Assembly (NCBI GenBank): GCA_016124975.1
Contig: WGMP01000022.1
Span: 26,124 to 90,123 of the forward strand
Source of the DNA: Phycisphaera sp.
Lineage (GTDB): Bacteria; Planctomycetota; Phycisphaerae; Phycisphaerales; SM1A02
Length of the DNA: 64,000 bases
Direction of reading: 5' to 3'
The translations under genes and the position numbers were made by a program. The notes beneath the pieces are model-generated. The model did not search any database, had not been told where the DNA came from, and saw nothing but the letters and a program-made list of their open reading frames with translations. Of this stretch, positions 28,150 to 35,643 are shown one piece after another. Numbering within the stretch: position 1 is the first letter of the stretch; each line of letters begins with the position of its first letter.

Positions 28150-29241
28150 ATGAGGCTTGCGTCGATCGACATCCTGCGGACGGTCGCGATCGTCGTCATG
28201 GTCTTCACGCACTTCGGCGAGAACCTCGCGAACTACACGCCGCCCTTCGCGGGCTTCGGCGCACCACTCTTCGTGTTCCTCTCGGGCGTCAGCTTCTTCC
28301 TCTGGTCCGAGGGGCGACTGGCGCGCAGCGCGACCGAGGCGGAGGTGACGAAGGCGTCGGTTCGGCGCGGCCTGTTCGTCTTCGGCGCCGGCTTCGCGTT
28401 CAACCTGCTCGTCTGGCTCCCCGAGGACATCTTCAACTGGGATGTCCTGACCTTCGTAGGATCGGCCCTTCTCGTGCTCGAGCTCGCGCGCCGGATGCCC
28501 GCGCCCATCCGGCTGCTCGTGGCGGTCATGGCCGTGCTCGTCGCACCCATCCTCCGCAGCATGGCGGACTACCCCGCCTACTGGGAGACGGGGTACTTCG
28601 AGTGCGACCTGGAGCTCTCCGAGGCGCTGGTGGGGTACCTCGCGACCGGGTACTTCCCGATCTTCCCGTGGATCGCGCTCTCGCTCGCGGGCTACGAGAC
28701 GGCCGCGCGGATGTTCCCGCGCGCGGGCACCCGCGCCGACTCCGCAGCGGCTTCATCGAGCATCGGACGGATCGGGCTCGCTCTCGTCGTGGCCTCGATC
28801 GCGCTGCTCTTCGCGCGCCCCCTTCTTCCCGTGCCGATCGCGCGCGGCATGCTCGGTGGTTGGAGCATGTTTCCGCCGACGACCGAGTACCTGCTCGGCA
28901 CGCTCGGCATCTCGATGGGGCTACTCGCGATCCTGCACAAGACCATCGACCGGGCCGCGCATCCGCCCATTCCGCCAAGCATGCTTCGGCTCGCGAAGGC
29001 CTTCAGCCGCCATTCACTCTCGATCTATGTCCTGCACTACATCGTGCATCTCTGGCCGATGTGGATCGCCGCCGTGTTGCATGGAGACGAGCCGACCGCG
29101 TACTGGCGCGAGGCGATGCCGACATGGCTGTCGCTGACGCTCGCCGCCGCGTTCCTCGCGCTCTGCTCCGTCGTGCTTGCGAGGCTCGGGACTCGGCAGG
29201 CCTGGGGACTCGAGCGCTGCATGCGGTGGCTCTGCGACTGA
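28150..29241 (+). CDS. HGSNAT/DUF1624-like membrane acyltransferase
   Basis: The ATG at 28150 gives 363 residues with about ten hydrophobic helices. The start RLASIDILRTVAIVVMVFTH carries the D-R...H pattern of the heparan-alpha-glucosaminide N-acetyltransferase catalytic domain. FPWIALSLAGYETAARMFPR and SLSIYVLHYIVHLWPM are further family-like regions. The family moves acetyl groups across membranes onto sugars. The gene closes the oxidoreductase operon; integrase remnant 2 begins about 36 bases later. Confidence 0.78.
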   Translation: MRLASIDILRTVAIVVMVFTHFGENLANYTPPFAGFGAPLFVFLSGVSFFLWSEGRLARSATEAEVTKASVRRGLFVFGAGFAFNLLVWLPEDIFNWDVLTFVGSALLVLELARRMPAPIRLLVAVMAVLVAPILRSMADYPAYWETGYFECDLELSEALVGYLATGYFPIFPWIALSLAGYETAARMFPRAGTRADSAAASSSIGRIGLALVVASIALLFARPLLPVPIARGMLGGWSMFPPTTEYLLGTLGISMGLLAILHKTIDRAAHPPIPPSMLRLAKAFSRHSLSIYVLHYIVHLWPMWIAAVLHGDEPTAYWREAMPTWLSLTLAAAFLALCSVVLARLGTRQAWGLERCMRWLCD

Positions 29242-29277
29242 GCGCCGCGGGGCACGGCGGGCGGAGCGGCGGAGCAA

Positions 29278-29816
29278 CGCTCGAAGGCCTGATCGAGCGC
29301 TTCCTCGAGGCAAGCACGGTGAAGCCCGCCACGCTCGCCGCCTGCAAGCAGACCACCGACAGCCTGATTGAAGTGCTGCGCCCGCGCACGCCGGTCTCAG
29401 AGATCACCGCCGCCGACGCCGACCGTTGGCGCAAGGCGATCTCCGAGAAGGGCGACCGCCGCCCACGACCGCCACGCCGTGCGCATCGTGCCGATGACGC
29501 CCGAGCTACGGTCGATCCTGCAAGCGCTGTTCGACCAGGCCCCCGAGGGCAGCGAGGCCGTCGTGCCGCGCCTGACCGATCCGACCACCAACCTGCGCAC
29601 CACGTTCATGAAGCTGTTCGCCCGCGCGGGCTACGAGCCGGAACTTGAAGCATGGGCCGCGCCTCTTCCACAACATGCGCGCCAGCTGCGCCACCGACTG
29701 GGCCCCTCCTGAAGCACCGTGGCTTGGCCACAGCCCGCTGGTGGCGGCGAAGCACGACCTGCAGACCATGATCAGACTGACGGACGCGCACTTCGAGGTG
29801 GCGATCAGGGGGATGG
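29278..29816 (+). pseudogene. Tyrosine recombinase remnant, copy 2
   Basis: The stretch matches two separate parts of the intact integrase. One is the core-binding block (TLEGLIERFLEASTVKPATL through ITAADADRWRKAISEKGDR) and the other is the catalytic block from VRIVPM onward. About 320 bases between them are missing, and the deletion falls exactly at a GACCGCCGC that occurs at both borders in the intact gene. Insertions near GAACTTGAAGCATGG and GAAGCACCGTGG break the frame, and the GHSP/tyrosine region is changed, so the product cannot work. Confidence 0.88.
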
Positions 29817-29880
29817 CCCGCGTGGGTGATGCCGAGGCGCAGGCAGCCCCCATCCGGGCAACGGGCTGAACGCGAGGGGG

Positions 29881-29907
29881 TTTCGGTACCGGTGACGCGG
29901 TGACACC
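29881..29907 (+). repeat. GGTACCGGTGAC-type dispersed repeat, intergenic copy
   Basis: One of four related copies in the accessory region; the others are at 34531-34555 and 43767-43790 (opposite strand) and 45962-45988. The core is CGGTACCGGTGAC followed by a second GGTGAC. This copy lies between integrase remnant 2 and the paired repeat before the ATPase gene. Confidence 0.6.
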
Positions 29908-29945
29908 GTGGGCGCGGGGATCCGTCGGGCCAGCGAGCCGGGACC

Positions 29946-30001
29946 ATCTGTCCTTCTCAGACGGCCAGATTTCCGACAATCTGTCCTTCTCAGACGGCCA
30001 G
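29946..30001 (+). repeat. Paired 23-base repeat upstream of the ATPase gene
   Basis: Two identical copies of a 23-base unit holding CTGTCCTTCTCAGACGGCCA lie 33 bases apart and end 20 bases before the ATPase start codon. The arrangement is the same as at 24885-24940. Its position so close to the ATG suggests a promoter or operator, or a mobile 60-base cassette. Confidence 0.85.
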
Positions 30002-30021
30002 TTTCGGACTACCCTTGCGCC

Positions 30022-31365
30022 ATGCCCCTGCTCGACGCGCTCCAGGAGAAGCTCAGCGACGCGCTGCTGCCGCTTGCCGCCACCACCCTCACGCGGCGCG
30101 ACGCCGTCCTGCCCGCTGTGCCGGGGAAGGCGCATGCGGTGATCGGGATGCGGCGCGCGGGAAAGACGTGCTTCCTCAAGCAGCTGCTTGCCGAGCGGCG
30201 CAAGAGCGGTCCGCCGGAACGATCGATCTACCTGAGCTTCGACGACGACCGCCTGGCAGGGATCGACGCATCCCAGCTCGACGCCCTCCTTGAGGAGTAC
30301 TTCCGCCGCCATCCGGAGATCCGCCGCAAGGATGGAAGGAAGGGCCGTGCCGCGTGGTTCCTCGACGAGATCCAGCTTGTGGACGGCTGGGATCGATTCG
30401 TCCGGCGCGTGCTCGACACCGAGTCGATCGACATCGTCGTGTCCGGTTCGTCAGCGCGCATGCTCTCGCGCGAGATCCACAGTTCCCTCCGCGGCCGCGC
30501 CATGCCCACCGTGATCGCGCCCTTCAGCTTCCGCGAGGCGCTGCGCCACCGTGGCGAGGAGCCGACGGTGCGCGCGCAGCGTCTGACGGCAGCGGCCAGG
30601 AGCGCGGTCGAGAAGCGCCTCCGGGAGTACCTCGTGGTGGGCGGGTTTCCAGAAGCGCAAGGTTCGGGCAAGCGGCCGCTTGACCGCGCCACCCGGATCG
30701 CGCTCCTGCAGGGCTACGTCGACACCGTGCTCTTCCGCGACGTGATCGAACGGCATGCGGTGTCGCAGGTCGCCGCGCTGCGCTGGATCATCCGCCACGC
30801 GCTGCGAAACCCATGCGGCAGCTTCAGCGCGACCAAGCTGCACGACGACCTTCGTTCCCAAGGCCACAACGTGGCGAAGGACACGGTCCATTCGCTGCTG
30901 GACCACCTCATCGATGCCTTCGTCATCGCCGCGGTGCCAGTCGCCACGGATTCCGAGCGCCGCCGAAACACGAACCCACGGAAGGTCTATCCCGCGGATC
31001 CCGGCCTGATCGACGCCTTCGACACGAGCGGACGATCGAACACTGGCCACGCCCTCGAGACCGCCGTCTACAACGAGCTGTCCCGGCGCGGCGCGGACGT
31101 CTCCTACGTGAAGACCAAAGGTGGGTTCGAGGTCGACTTCCTCGCGCGCCACCCGGACGGGCGGCAGGAACTGATCCAGGTCTGCGCCGATGCGACCGAC
31201 GCGGCGACGTGGCAGCGCGAAACACGCGCACTCGACGCGGCGCACGCCGAACACCCGAGGTCCGAGCGGCTCGTCATCACGCTGGACGCCAGCGGGGCAC
31301 GGGCACTCAGCCACCCAAAGACGCAGGTGCTGCCTGCGCATCAGTGGCTGCTGACGTCCGAGTGA
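30022..31365 (+). CDS. AAA_14 / DUF4143 ATPase
   Basis: The protein has 447 residues. Walker A is GMRRAGKT (Lys48) and Walker B is AWFLDEIQ. The sensor-like VSGSSARML follows, then a DUF4143 C-terminal part with YVDTVLFRDVIERH, FSATKLHDDL and KVYPADPGLIDAF. GGFEVDFLARHPDG has the look of a PD-(D/E)XK-type D...E.D pattern. These stand-alone ATPases are common in islands and their cellular role is unsettled. It is followed after seven bases by the DUF6880-like gene, with which it probably forms an operon. Confidence 0.85.
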   Translation: MPLLDALQEKLSDALLPLAATTLTRRDAVLPAVPGKAHAVIGMRRAGKTCFLKQLLAERRKSGPPERSIYLSFDDDRLAGIDASQLDALLEEYFRRHPEIRRKDGRKGRAAWFLDEIQLVDGWDRFVRRVLDTESIDIVVSGSSARMLSREIHSSLRGRAMPTVIAPFSFREALRHRGEEPTVRAQRLTAAARSAVEKRLREYLVVGGFPEAQGSGKRPLDRATRIALLQGYVDTVLFRDVIERHAVSQVAALRWIIRHALRNPCGSFSATKLHDDLRSQGHNVAKDTVHSLLDHLIDAFVIAAVPVATDSERRRNTNPRKVYPADPGLIDAFDTSGRSNTGHALETAVYNELSRRGADVSYVKTKGGFEVDFLARHPDGRQELIQVCADATDAATWQRETRALDAAHAEHPRSERLVITLDASGARALSHPKTQVLPAHQWLLTSE

Positions 31366-31372
31366 CGCGCCA

Positions 31373-32707
31373 ATGGCGAAGCCCCCTTCCGACAACGCCG
31401 ACCTGCGCACAGCCATCGACGCCGTCTTTGCCGAGGCACGGCGCGCGCGATCGCCCTACGGCGTCGCCTCTGAGCTTGCCGCCATGCTTGCACCGTGCAT
31501 CGATCGTCTCGAAGCGCTGATCGAGACCGGCCGATCCACCGAAGCCGAACCGCTCCTCAAGCGGATCGTCACGGCCTCGGAAGTGGTGATGAACCGGATC
31601 GACGACTCGAACGCACGCTTCTACCCGCTGTGCGCGCGTGCCGTCATGCTCTGGGGACGCTCGTGGGCCCGCATCGAGCCGCGCCAGCCGCGCAAGCTTG
31701 CGGCCATGGTGAAGAAGTGCGCTGACGACAGCGGATTCTCGATCCGCGACCGAATCATCGAGGACTTCGCCGACGCGCTCGGCGAACCGGGGCTTGCCGA
31801 GCTGCGTGACCTGTATCTCAAGGAGCTCAGGGAACTGCCGCGCATCGTCCTCACTGACCCCACGCGATACTCGCGCGGGGCCTGCGACCGGATCCGGGAG
31901 CGGGGCTCGGTGATCCGGAAGCTGCAGGCCATCGCGGATGCACGGCGGGATGTCGATGGCTTCATCGAACTGGCCGAACTCGACGGCGCAAGCGACCACG
32001 AGGGCATCGCGATCGGCCGACGGCTCGTGGATGCGGGGCGCCATGCCGAAGCGCTGGCGTGGGTCGACCGCGCGATCCGAGCCGATCCCGAAGGCGATCC
32101 CGACCAGCCGCACGACGAGCCCCACGGAGCGGCGATGGTGCGCGCGCTGGCGCTCCGCGGGCTGGGGCGCGTGGACGAGTCGGCCGACACGCTGTGGCGG
32201 GAATTCGGGCGCAGGCCGGGCGCGGCACTGCTTCGGGCGATCCATGAATTCACCGAGCCCGCGACCGCCGCCGGTGCCCCGGCACAGCAGGACACGGCGC
32301 GGGCAGTGGCCGTTGCGTCAAGGCACGAAGATCCGCACGAAGCGCTCCGGTTCCTGATGGAGATCGCGGAGTACGGGCACGCGGCGACGCTGGTGGAGGC
32401 GCGATGCGCGGAACTTGACGGCCACCGCTACGACGTGCTGGTGCCGCTCGCGGAGGCGCTTGAAGCGACGCCCGCACCTGATCGACTTCGAGCGGCCTGG
32501 CGGTGCCTCGACGCGCTGCTTCGCTCGATCCTCGACGACGGGCGCCGGACCGCCTACCGGCACGCGGCCCACTACCTGGTGCGCATGCGGCGACTCGCGC
32601 CAGGGTGCGGGCTGGTCGAGGCGCACGCGGCACTGGAGGCGGAGCTGGCCAAGGCGCACCGGATGAAGAAGGCGTTCTGGCAGGAGGTGGAGTGGGAAGA
32701 GGAGTGA
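31373..32707 (+). CDS. DUF6880-like helical repeat protein
   Basis: The protein has 444 residues and is almost all helix, with TPR-like units (RRLVDAGRHAEALAWVDRAI, RALALRGLGRVDESADTLW). The ending RMKKAFWQEVEWEEE and the overall layout suggest DUF6880, a family recurrent in proteobacterial and planctomycete islands. I am not certain of the family name. No enzymatic motif is seen. Position suggests it works with the ATPase before it, for instance as a scaffold. Confidence 0.6.
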   Translation: MAKPPSDNADLRTAIDAVFAEARRARSPYGVASELAAMLAPCIDRLEALIETGRSTEAEPLLKRIVTASEVVMNRIDDSNARFYPLCARAVMLWGRSWARIEPRQPRKLAAMVKKCADDSGFSIRDRIIEDFADALGEPGLAELRDLYLKELRELPRIVLTDPTRYSRGACDRIRERGSVIRKLQAIADARRDVDGFIELAELDGASDHEGIAIGRRLVDAGRHAEALAWVDRAIRADPEGDPDQPHDEPHGAAMVRALALRGLGRVDESADTLWREFGRRPGAALLRAIHEFTEPATAAGAPAQQDTARAVAVASRHEDPHEALRFLMEIAEYGHAATLVEARCAELDGHRYDVLVPLAEALEATPAPDRLRAAWRCLDALLRSILDDGRRTAYRHAAHYLVRMRRLAPGCGLVEAHAALEAELAKAHRMKKAFWQEVEWEEE

Positions 32708-32857
32708 CGGAGGAGGAAACCCATGGGTTGCACCGCCCCCTGAGGGGCTTGCCGCCGACGCGCTTCGCGACGACTGATAACACCACTTCGCAGGATTCGT
32801 TTGTTTCGCTCGTTGCGAATGATCGAGTTGGGGGCTACCCTTGTCGACGAGGACACC

Positions 32858-33322
32858 ATGATCGCACCCGACATCGATCTTCCCAGGACGCCACCCAGCG
32901 ATGCCGACGTTCGGCTGGCCCGAGAGTCGAGCCAGCGACTGCGTCGCGTCGTAAAAGCCAACCGCCCGCTGCGCTTCACCGCGGTCAACGGAAAGACCGA
33001 CGGCAAGGACGAGACGGTCGAGATCCCGGCGTCGGCCGCGGAGCTCCTCGTTCGTCTGCTCAACCAGATGGCGCAGGGAAATGCGGTCACGCTCATCCCC
33101 ATCCATGCCGAGCTGACCACGCAGCAGGCGGCGGACATCCTCGGTGTCTCGCGCCCGTTCGTCGTGAAGGAGATCGAGGAGAAGCGCCTCCCTGCGCGAA
33201 AGGTCGGCACGCGCCGCCGCGTGATGTTCGGCGACCTCATGAACTACAAGCAGCGATCCGACGCGGGCCGCCAACAGGCGCTCGAGAAGCTTGCCGCGCT
33301 TGACGAGGAACTTGGGCTGTGA
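32858..33322 (+). CDS. HTH antitoxin of a PIN toxin-antitoxin pair
   Basis: The ATG at 32858 (GAGGAC just upstream) gives 154 residues; ATGs at 32801 and 32819 are also in frame. The C-terminal half is an excisionase-like helix-turn-helix: LTTQQAADILGVSRPFVVKE followed by LPARKVGTRRRV. The N-terminal half (SDADVRLARESSQRLRR) resembles PIN-associated antitoxins of this type. The PIN gene starts 78 bases downstream. The last codons (EELGL) are the first unit of a 17-base tandem repeat. Confidence 0.8.
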   Translation: MIAPDIDLPRTPPSDADVRLARESSQRLRRVVKANRPLRFTAVNGKTDGKDETVEIPASAAELLVRLLNQMAQGNAVTLIPIHAELTTQQAADILGVSRPFVVKEIEEKRLPARKVGTRRRVMFGDLMNYKQRSDAGRQQALEKLAALDEELGL

Positions 33323-33373
33323 TGGAACTTGGGCTGTGATGGAACTTGGGCCGTGATGGAACTTGGGCTGTCG
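33306..33373. repeat. 17-bp tandem repeat, four units
   Basis: Four consecutive copies of TGGAACTTGGGCTGTGA with single changes run from the last codons of the antitoxin gene into the gap. Each unit carries its own in-frame TGA, so expansion lengthens the spacer and not the protein. Confidence 0.92.
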
Positions 33374-33400
33374 TGACCGGATCCAGAGGGGCTTGAGTCC

Positions 33401-33973
33401 ATGCACGGCAACTTCACCGTCGTCTTCGATGCGTGCGTCCTCTACCCAGCACTGCTGCGGAACGTGCTGCTCCAGCTCGCGACGACGGAACTCTTCCGCG
33501 CACGATGGACCGAGGCGATCCACGACGAGTGGACCCGCAGCCTTCAGGCCGACAAGCCGGACATCACGGCTGCCAAGCTGGCCGCCTACCGACAGGCGAT
33601 GAACGACTCCGTTCCCGACTGCATCGTCACGGGCTACGAGCCGCTGATGAAGGGCCTCACGCTGCCGGATGCGAATGACTGCCACGTCCTGGCTGCCGCC
33701 ATCCGATGCCGCGCCGAGGTGATCGTGACGGCGAACCTGCGCGACTTCCCTGACGAGGTGCTCGCTCCGCTCGGCGTCCGCGCCGAGCATCCGGATGAGT
33801 TCGTGCTGCACCTCATCGACCTCGCGCCCGCAACCGTGTGCGTCGCCATGAAGACGGTTCGCAGCCGTCTCCGGAAGCCCCCGCACACGGCCGAGGAACT
33901 GCTCGACCGCCTGGCTGAGCACGGCCTCGTCGGGTCCGCGAGCAAGCTGCGCGAGTTCGCGCAGATGCTCTGA
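33401..33973 (+). CDS. PIN-domain toxin (VapC-like RNase)
   Basis: The protein has 190 residues. VVFDACVLYP supplies the first metal-binding Asp, LPDANDCHVLAAA the middle acidic cluster, and VIVTANLRDFP the last, as in PIN-domain endoribonucleases. A C-terminal helical extension (PHTAEELLDRLAEHGLVGSA) follows. The HTH antitoxin precedes it. It is the last gene before the 155-base terminal repeat. Confidence 0.86.
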   Translation: MHGNFTVVFDACVLYPALLRNVLLQLATTELFRARWTEAIHDEWTRSLQADKPDITAAKLAAYRQAMNDSVPDCIVTGYEPLMKGLTLPDANDCHVLAAAIRCRAEVIVTANLRDFPDEVLAPLGVRAEHPDEFVLHLIDLAPATVCVAMKTVRSRLRKPPHTAEELLDRLAEHGLVGSASKLREFAQML

Positions 33974-33997
33974 TGGGCGGGCTCATTCGCCCGTCCG

Positions 33998-34152
33998 AAA
34001 GCGACGCAAAAAGCGACGCACTCCGCGCCCATAGCGGCACAAAAAGCGTCACGGCACCCGACCGCGTCGGCTCGCACCGCCTCGTTCCGATTGCTCGTAA
34101 CCCCCCAAACGCAACGTGGTTGTGCCGCTCGTCGCGAGCAGGCACAACCACG
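33998..34152. repeat. 155-base element-end repeat, copy A
   Basis: This segment has the same length as 49757-49911 and differs from it at about a dozen positions. It begins with AAAGCGACGCAAAAAGCGAC, a tandem motif that could be an integrase arm site. It ends in a long hairpin (34115-34152) with stem CGTGGTTGTGCC / GGCACAACCACG and an inner GCTCG/CGAGC. Both copies are followed within about 50 bases by tRNA-Tyr 3' sequence. Confidence 0.9.
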
Positions 34153-34164
34153 CCGTCCTAGCAC

Positions 34165-34200
34165 CAGAGGCTATCGCCGCAGCGGCAGCCGCTCAAATCA
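34165..34200 (+). repeat. CAGAGG...CCGCTCAAA dispersed hairpin repeat
   Basis: Related copies lie at 54111-54147 and 60626-60666. All three start CAGAGG, hold a short GC hairpin (here CCGCAGCGG), and run into GCCGCTCAAA or GACCGCTCAAA. This copy fills the gap between the 155-base repeat and the tRNA-Tyr fragment. Confidence 0.65.
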
Positions 34201-34225
34201 TGGGCGGAGAGGGATTCGAACCCCC
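34201..34225 (-). other. attL-like duplicate of the tRNA-Tyr 3' end
   Basis: These 25 bases are identical to 49927-49951, the T-arm and acceptor 3' end of tRNA-Tyr. This is the footprint left when an element integrates in a tRNA 3' end. It marks the left border of a 15.7-kb element whose right border is the intact tRNA. Confidence 0.9.
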
Positions 34226-34566
34226 TGCGATTCGCCGCGTGTTTCGAGGGGTCGGGAGCGAAGCGGCGCAGAAAGCGGCACACGGGTAGCAAGGCGCGGT
34301 CGGCGAGGCGGGCGCGACGTGGCGCTACGGGGCGCGGGTAGGCCGAGGTGGGATTCAGGCGGGCTTGGCGCGGCCGAGGGCACACGGGGCAACGTGGCGG
34401 CTCAGGGGGCGGGCGGCGCGGGGCCAGCAGGCGGGCCGGGGGCGCGGCCACGGGTCCTCCCTGGCGCAGGCGCATGCTCTTGGCCCGACGGAGGAGCTGA
34501 CAGGGGCGATTGAGTTTGTTTCACGAGGGTGTCACCGGTGTCACCGGCACCGGAACTGACGAACAG
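34226..34566. other. Left end of the tRNA-Tyr element, no gene
   Basis: About 340 bases without a gene. Near 34261-34282 the motif AAGCGGCGCAGAAAGCGGCA echoes the arm-like motif of the 155-base repeat. At 34531-34555 there is an inverted copy of the GGTACCGGTGAC-type repeat. The 3' end of the nuclease gene follows. Confidence 0.5.
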
Positions 34567-35637
34567 TTAGGCCAACAACCGACGAACCACCTCGGTCGCA
34601 TCTGCCGAGGGATTGATGTCGCCTCGAACAACATCGGGAAGATCAACTTCAAATCGCAGAGATCCCTCAACCATGTGCTGGAATCGTGCAAACTCACCTC
34701 TGCGAGCAATGAGCAATAGTTCATCAGACATGTCATAGACGCGAAGAAATCGAATCTCCCACTCGGACGCAAACATCGGCCACGCCTTCATCAAGTCATG
34801 GTCGTAACCCACCCCACCTCCGGGCGCAACACCATATCGTCTCAAGCACTGCAAAAACGCACCACAGAGTCGGGCCGCATCCTCGGTCGAGAGATCGCGA
34901 GCAAGCAACTGGCAGATGCGATCTGCCTGAGAAGCGACACTTCGTCCCGATGTTTGGCTCGGAATCAGACCAACGCTTACCAAGAAGAGCGCGTCGCCAC
35001 CCGATCCAGATTGCGTGGAGCCTGGGGTGACTTGATCAAGATTAGAAATGTGGTGGCGTGACCTATTGCGCGTCGTTGCCTTCACCTCGATTGAGACACC
35101 ATTTCCGGAGAAGTCTCGAGAGGCCCGCTGGTAACCCGTCCAAACATCCAGAACGCGATGGCGAATCCCGGGAGACGGATGCAAGACGAGAGTCTGCTCC
35201 AGAAGAATCAGTTCCCCAAGTAGGCCGAGAACGGACTCGTCGGATACGCCCGCGCGCTCTAAAGCCATCTCGATCAAAGCCTCAGAGCGCACAAATGCAA
35301 GTTGCGGATCGCTATCGAAGCCATTCCTTAGCAACTCATCCACGATCAGGGCGGCAACACCGATGAAGTGCGGGTCCCCCGGGATGACGATCCGCGATGC
35401 GGCGAACTCTTGGCCGTCTGCGCGACGCCAACTGTCTTCCGAAACGTATCGCTGAATCACAGCAGAAGTTACTTGCAGCCCAGCCACCGCAAGGAAGATC
35501 TCAAATCGCCCAGACTGGTCCCGCGCAATTCCAATCTTCTCCCCGCCCGCGAACCAAACAGGCTTGCGCTGATCGGAGGCCGATGGCTGTTGCGAAGCGG
35601 CGATCTTCTCGCGAATCTGTTCAAACTCGTGGACCAT
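34567..35637 (-). CDS. DUF4420 PD-(D/E)XK nuclease
   Basis: The protein has 356 residues. LGLLGELILLEQ, VLDVWTG and GVSIEVKATT give the E...D...ExK pattern of DUF4420 restriction nucleases, so the active site looks intact. SRHHISNLDQV follows as in the family. It is the last gene of the operon, six bases after the Z1 gene. In known relatives this nuclease cuts together with the Z1 helicase while a methyltransferase protects self DNA. Confidence 0.88.
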   Translation of the reverse strand: MVHEFEQIREKIAASQQPSASDQRKPVWFAGGEKIGIARDQSGRFEIFLAVAGLQVTSAVIQRYVSEDSWRRADGQEFAASRIVIPGDPHFIGVAALIVDELLRNGFDSDPQLAFVRSEALIEMALERAGVSDESVLGLLGELILLEQTLVLHPSPGIRHRVLDVWTGYQRASRDFSGNGVSIEVKATTRNRSRHHISNLDQVTPGSTQSGSGGDALFLVSVGLIPSQTSGRSVASQADRICQLLARDLSTEDAARLCGAFLQCLRRYGVAPGGGVGYDHDLMKAWPMFASEWEIRFLRVYDMSDELLLIARRGEFARFQHMVEGSLRFEVDLPDVVRGDINPSADATEVVRRLLA

Positions 35638-35643
35638 GTTTCC

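Noticed and set aside
34201..34225. A second complete tRNA-Tyr gene
   Set aside because: Only the 3' 25 bases match; the anticodon and 5' parts are absent.
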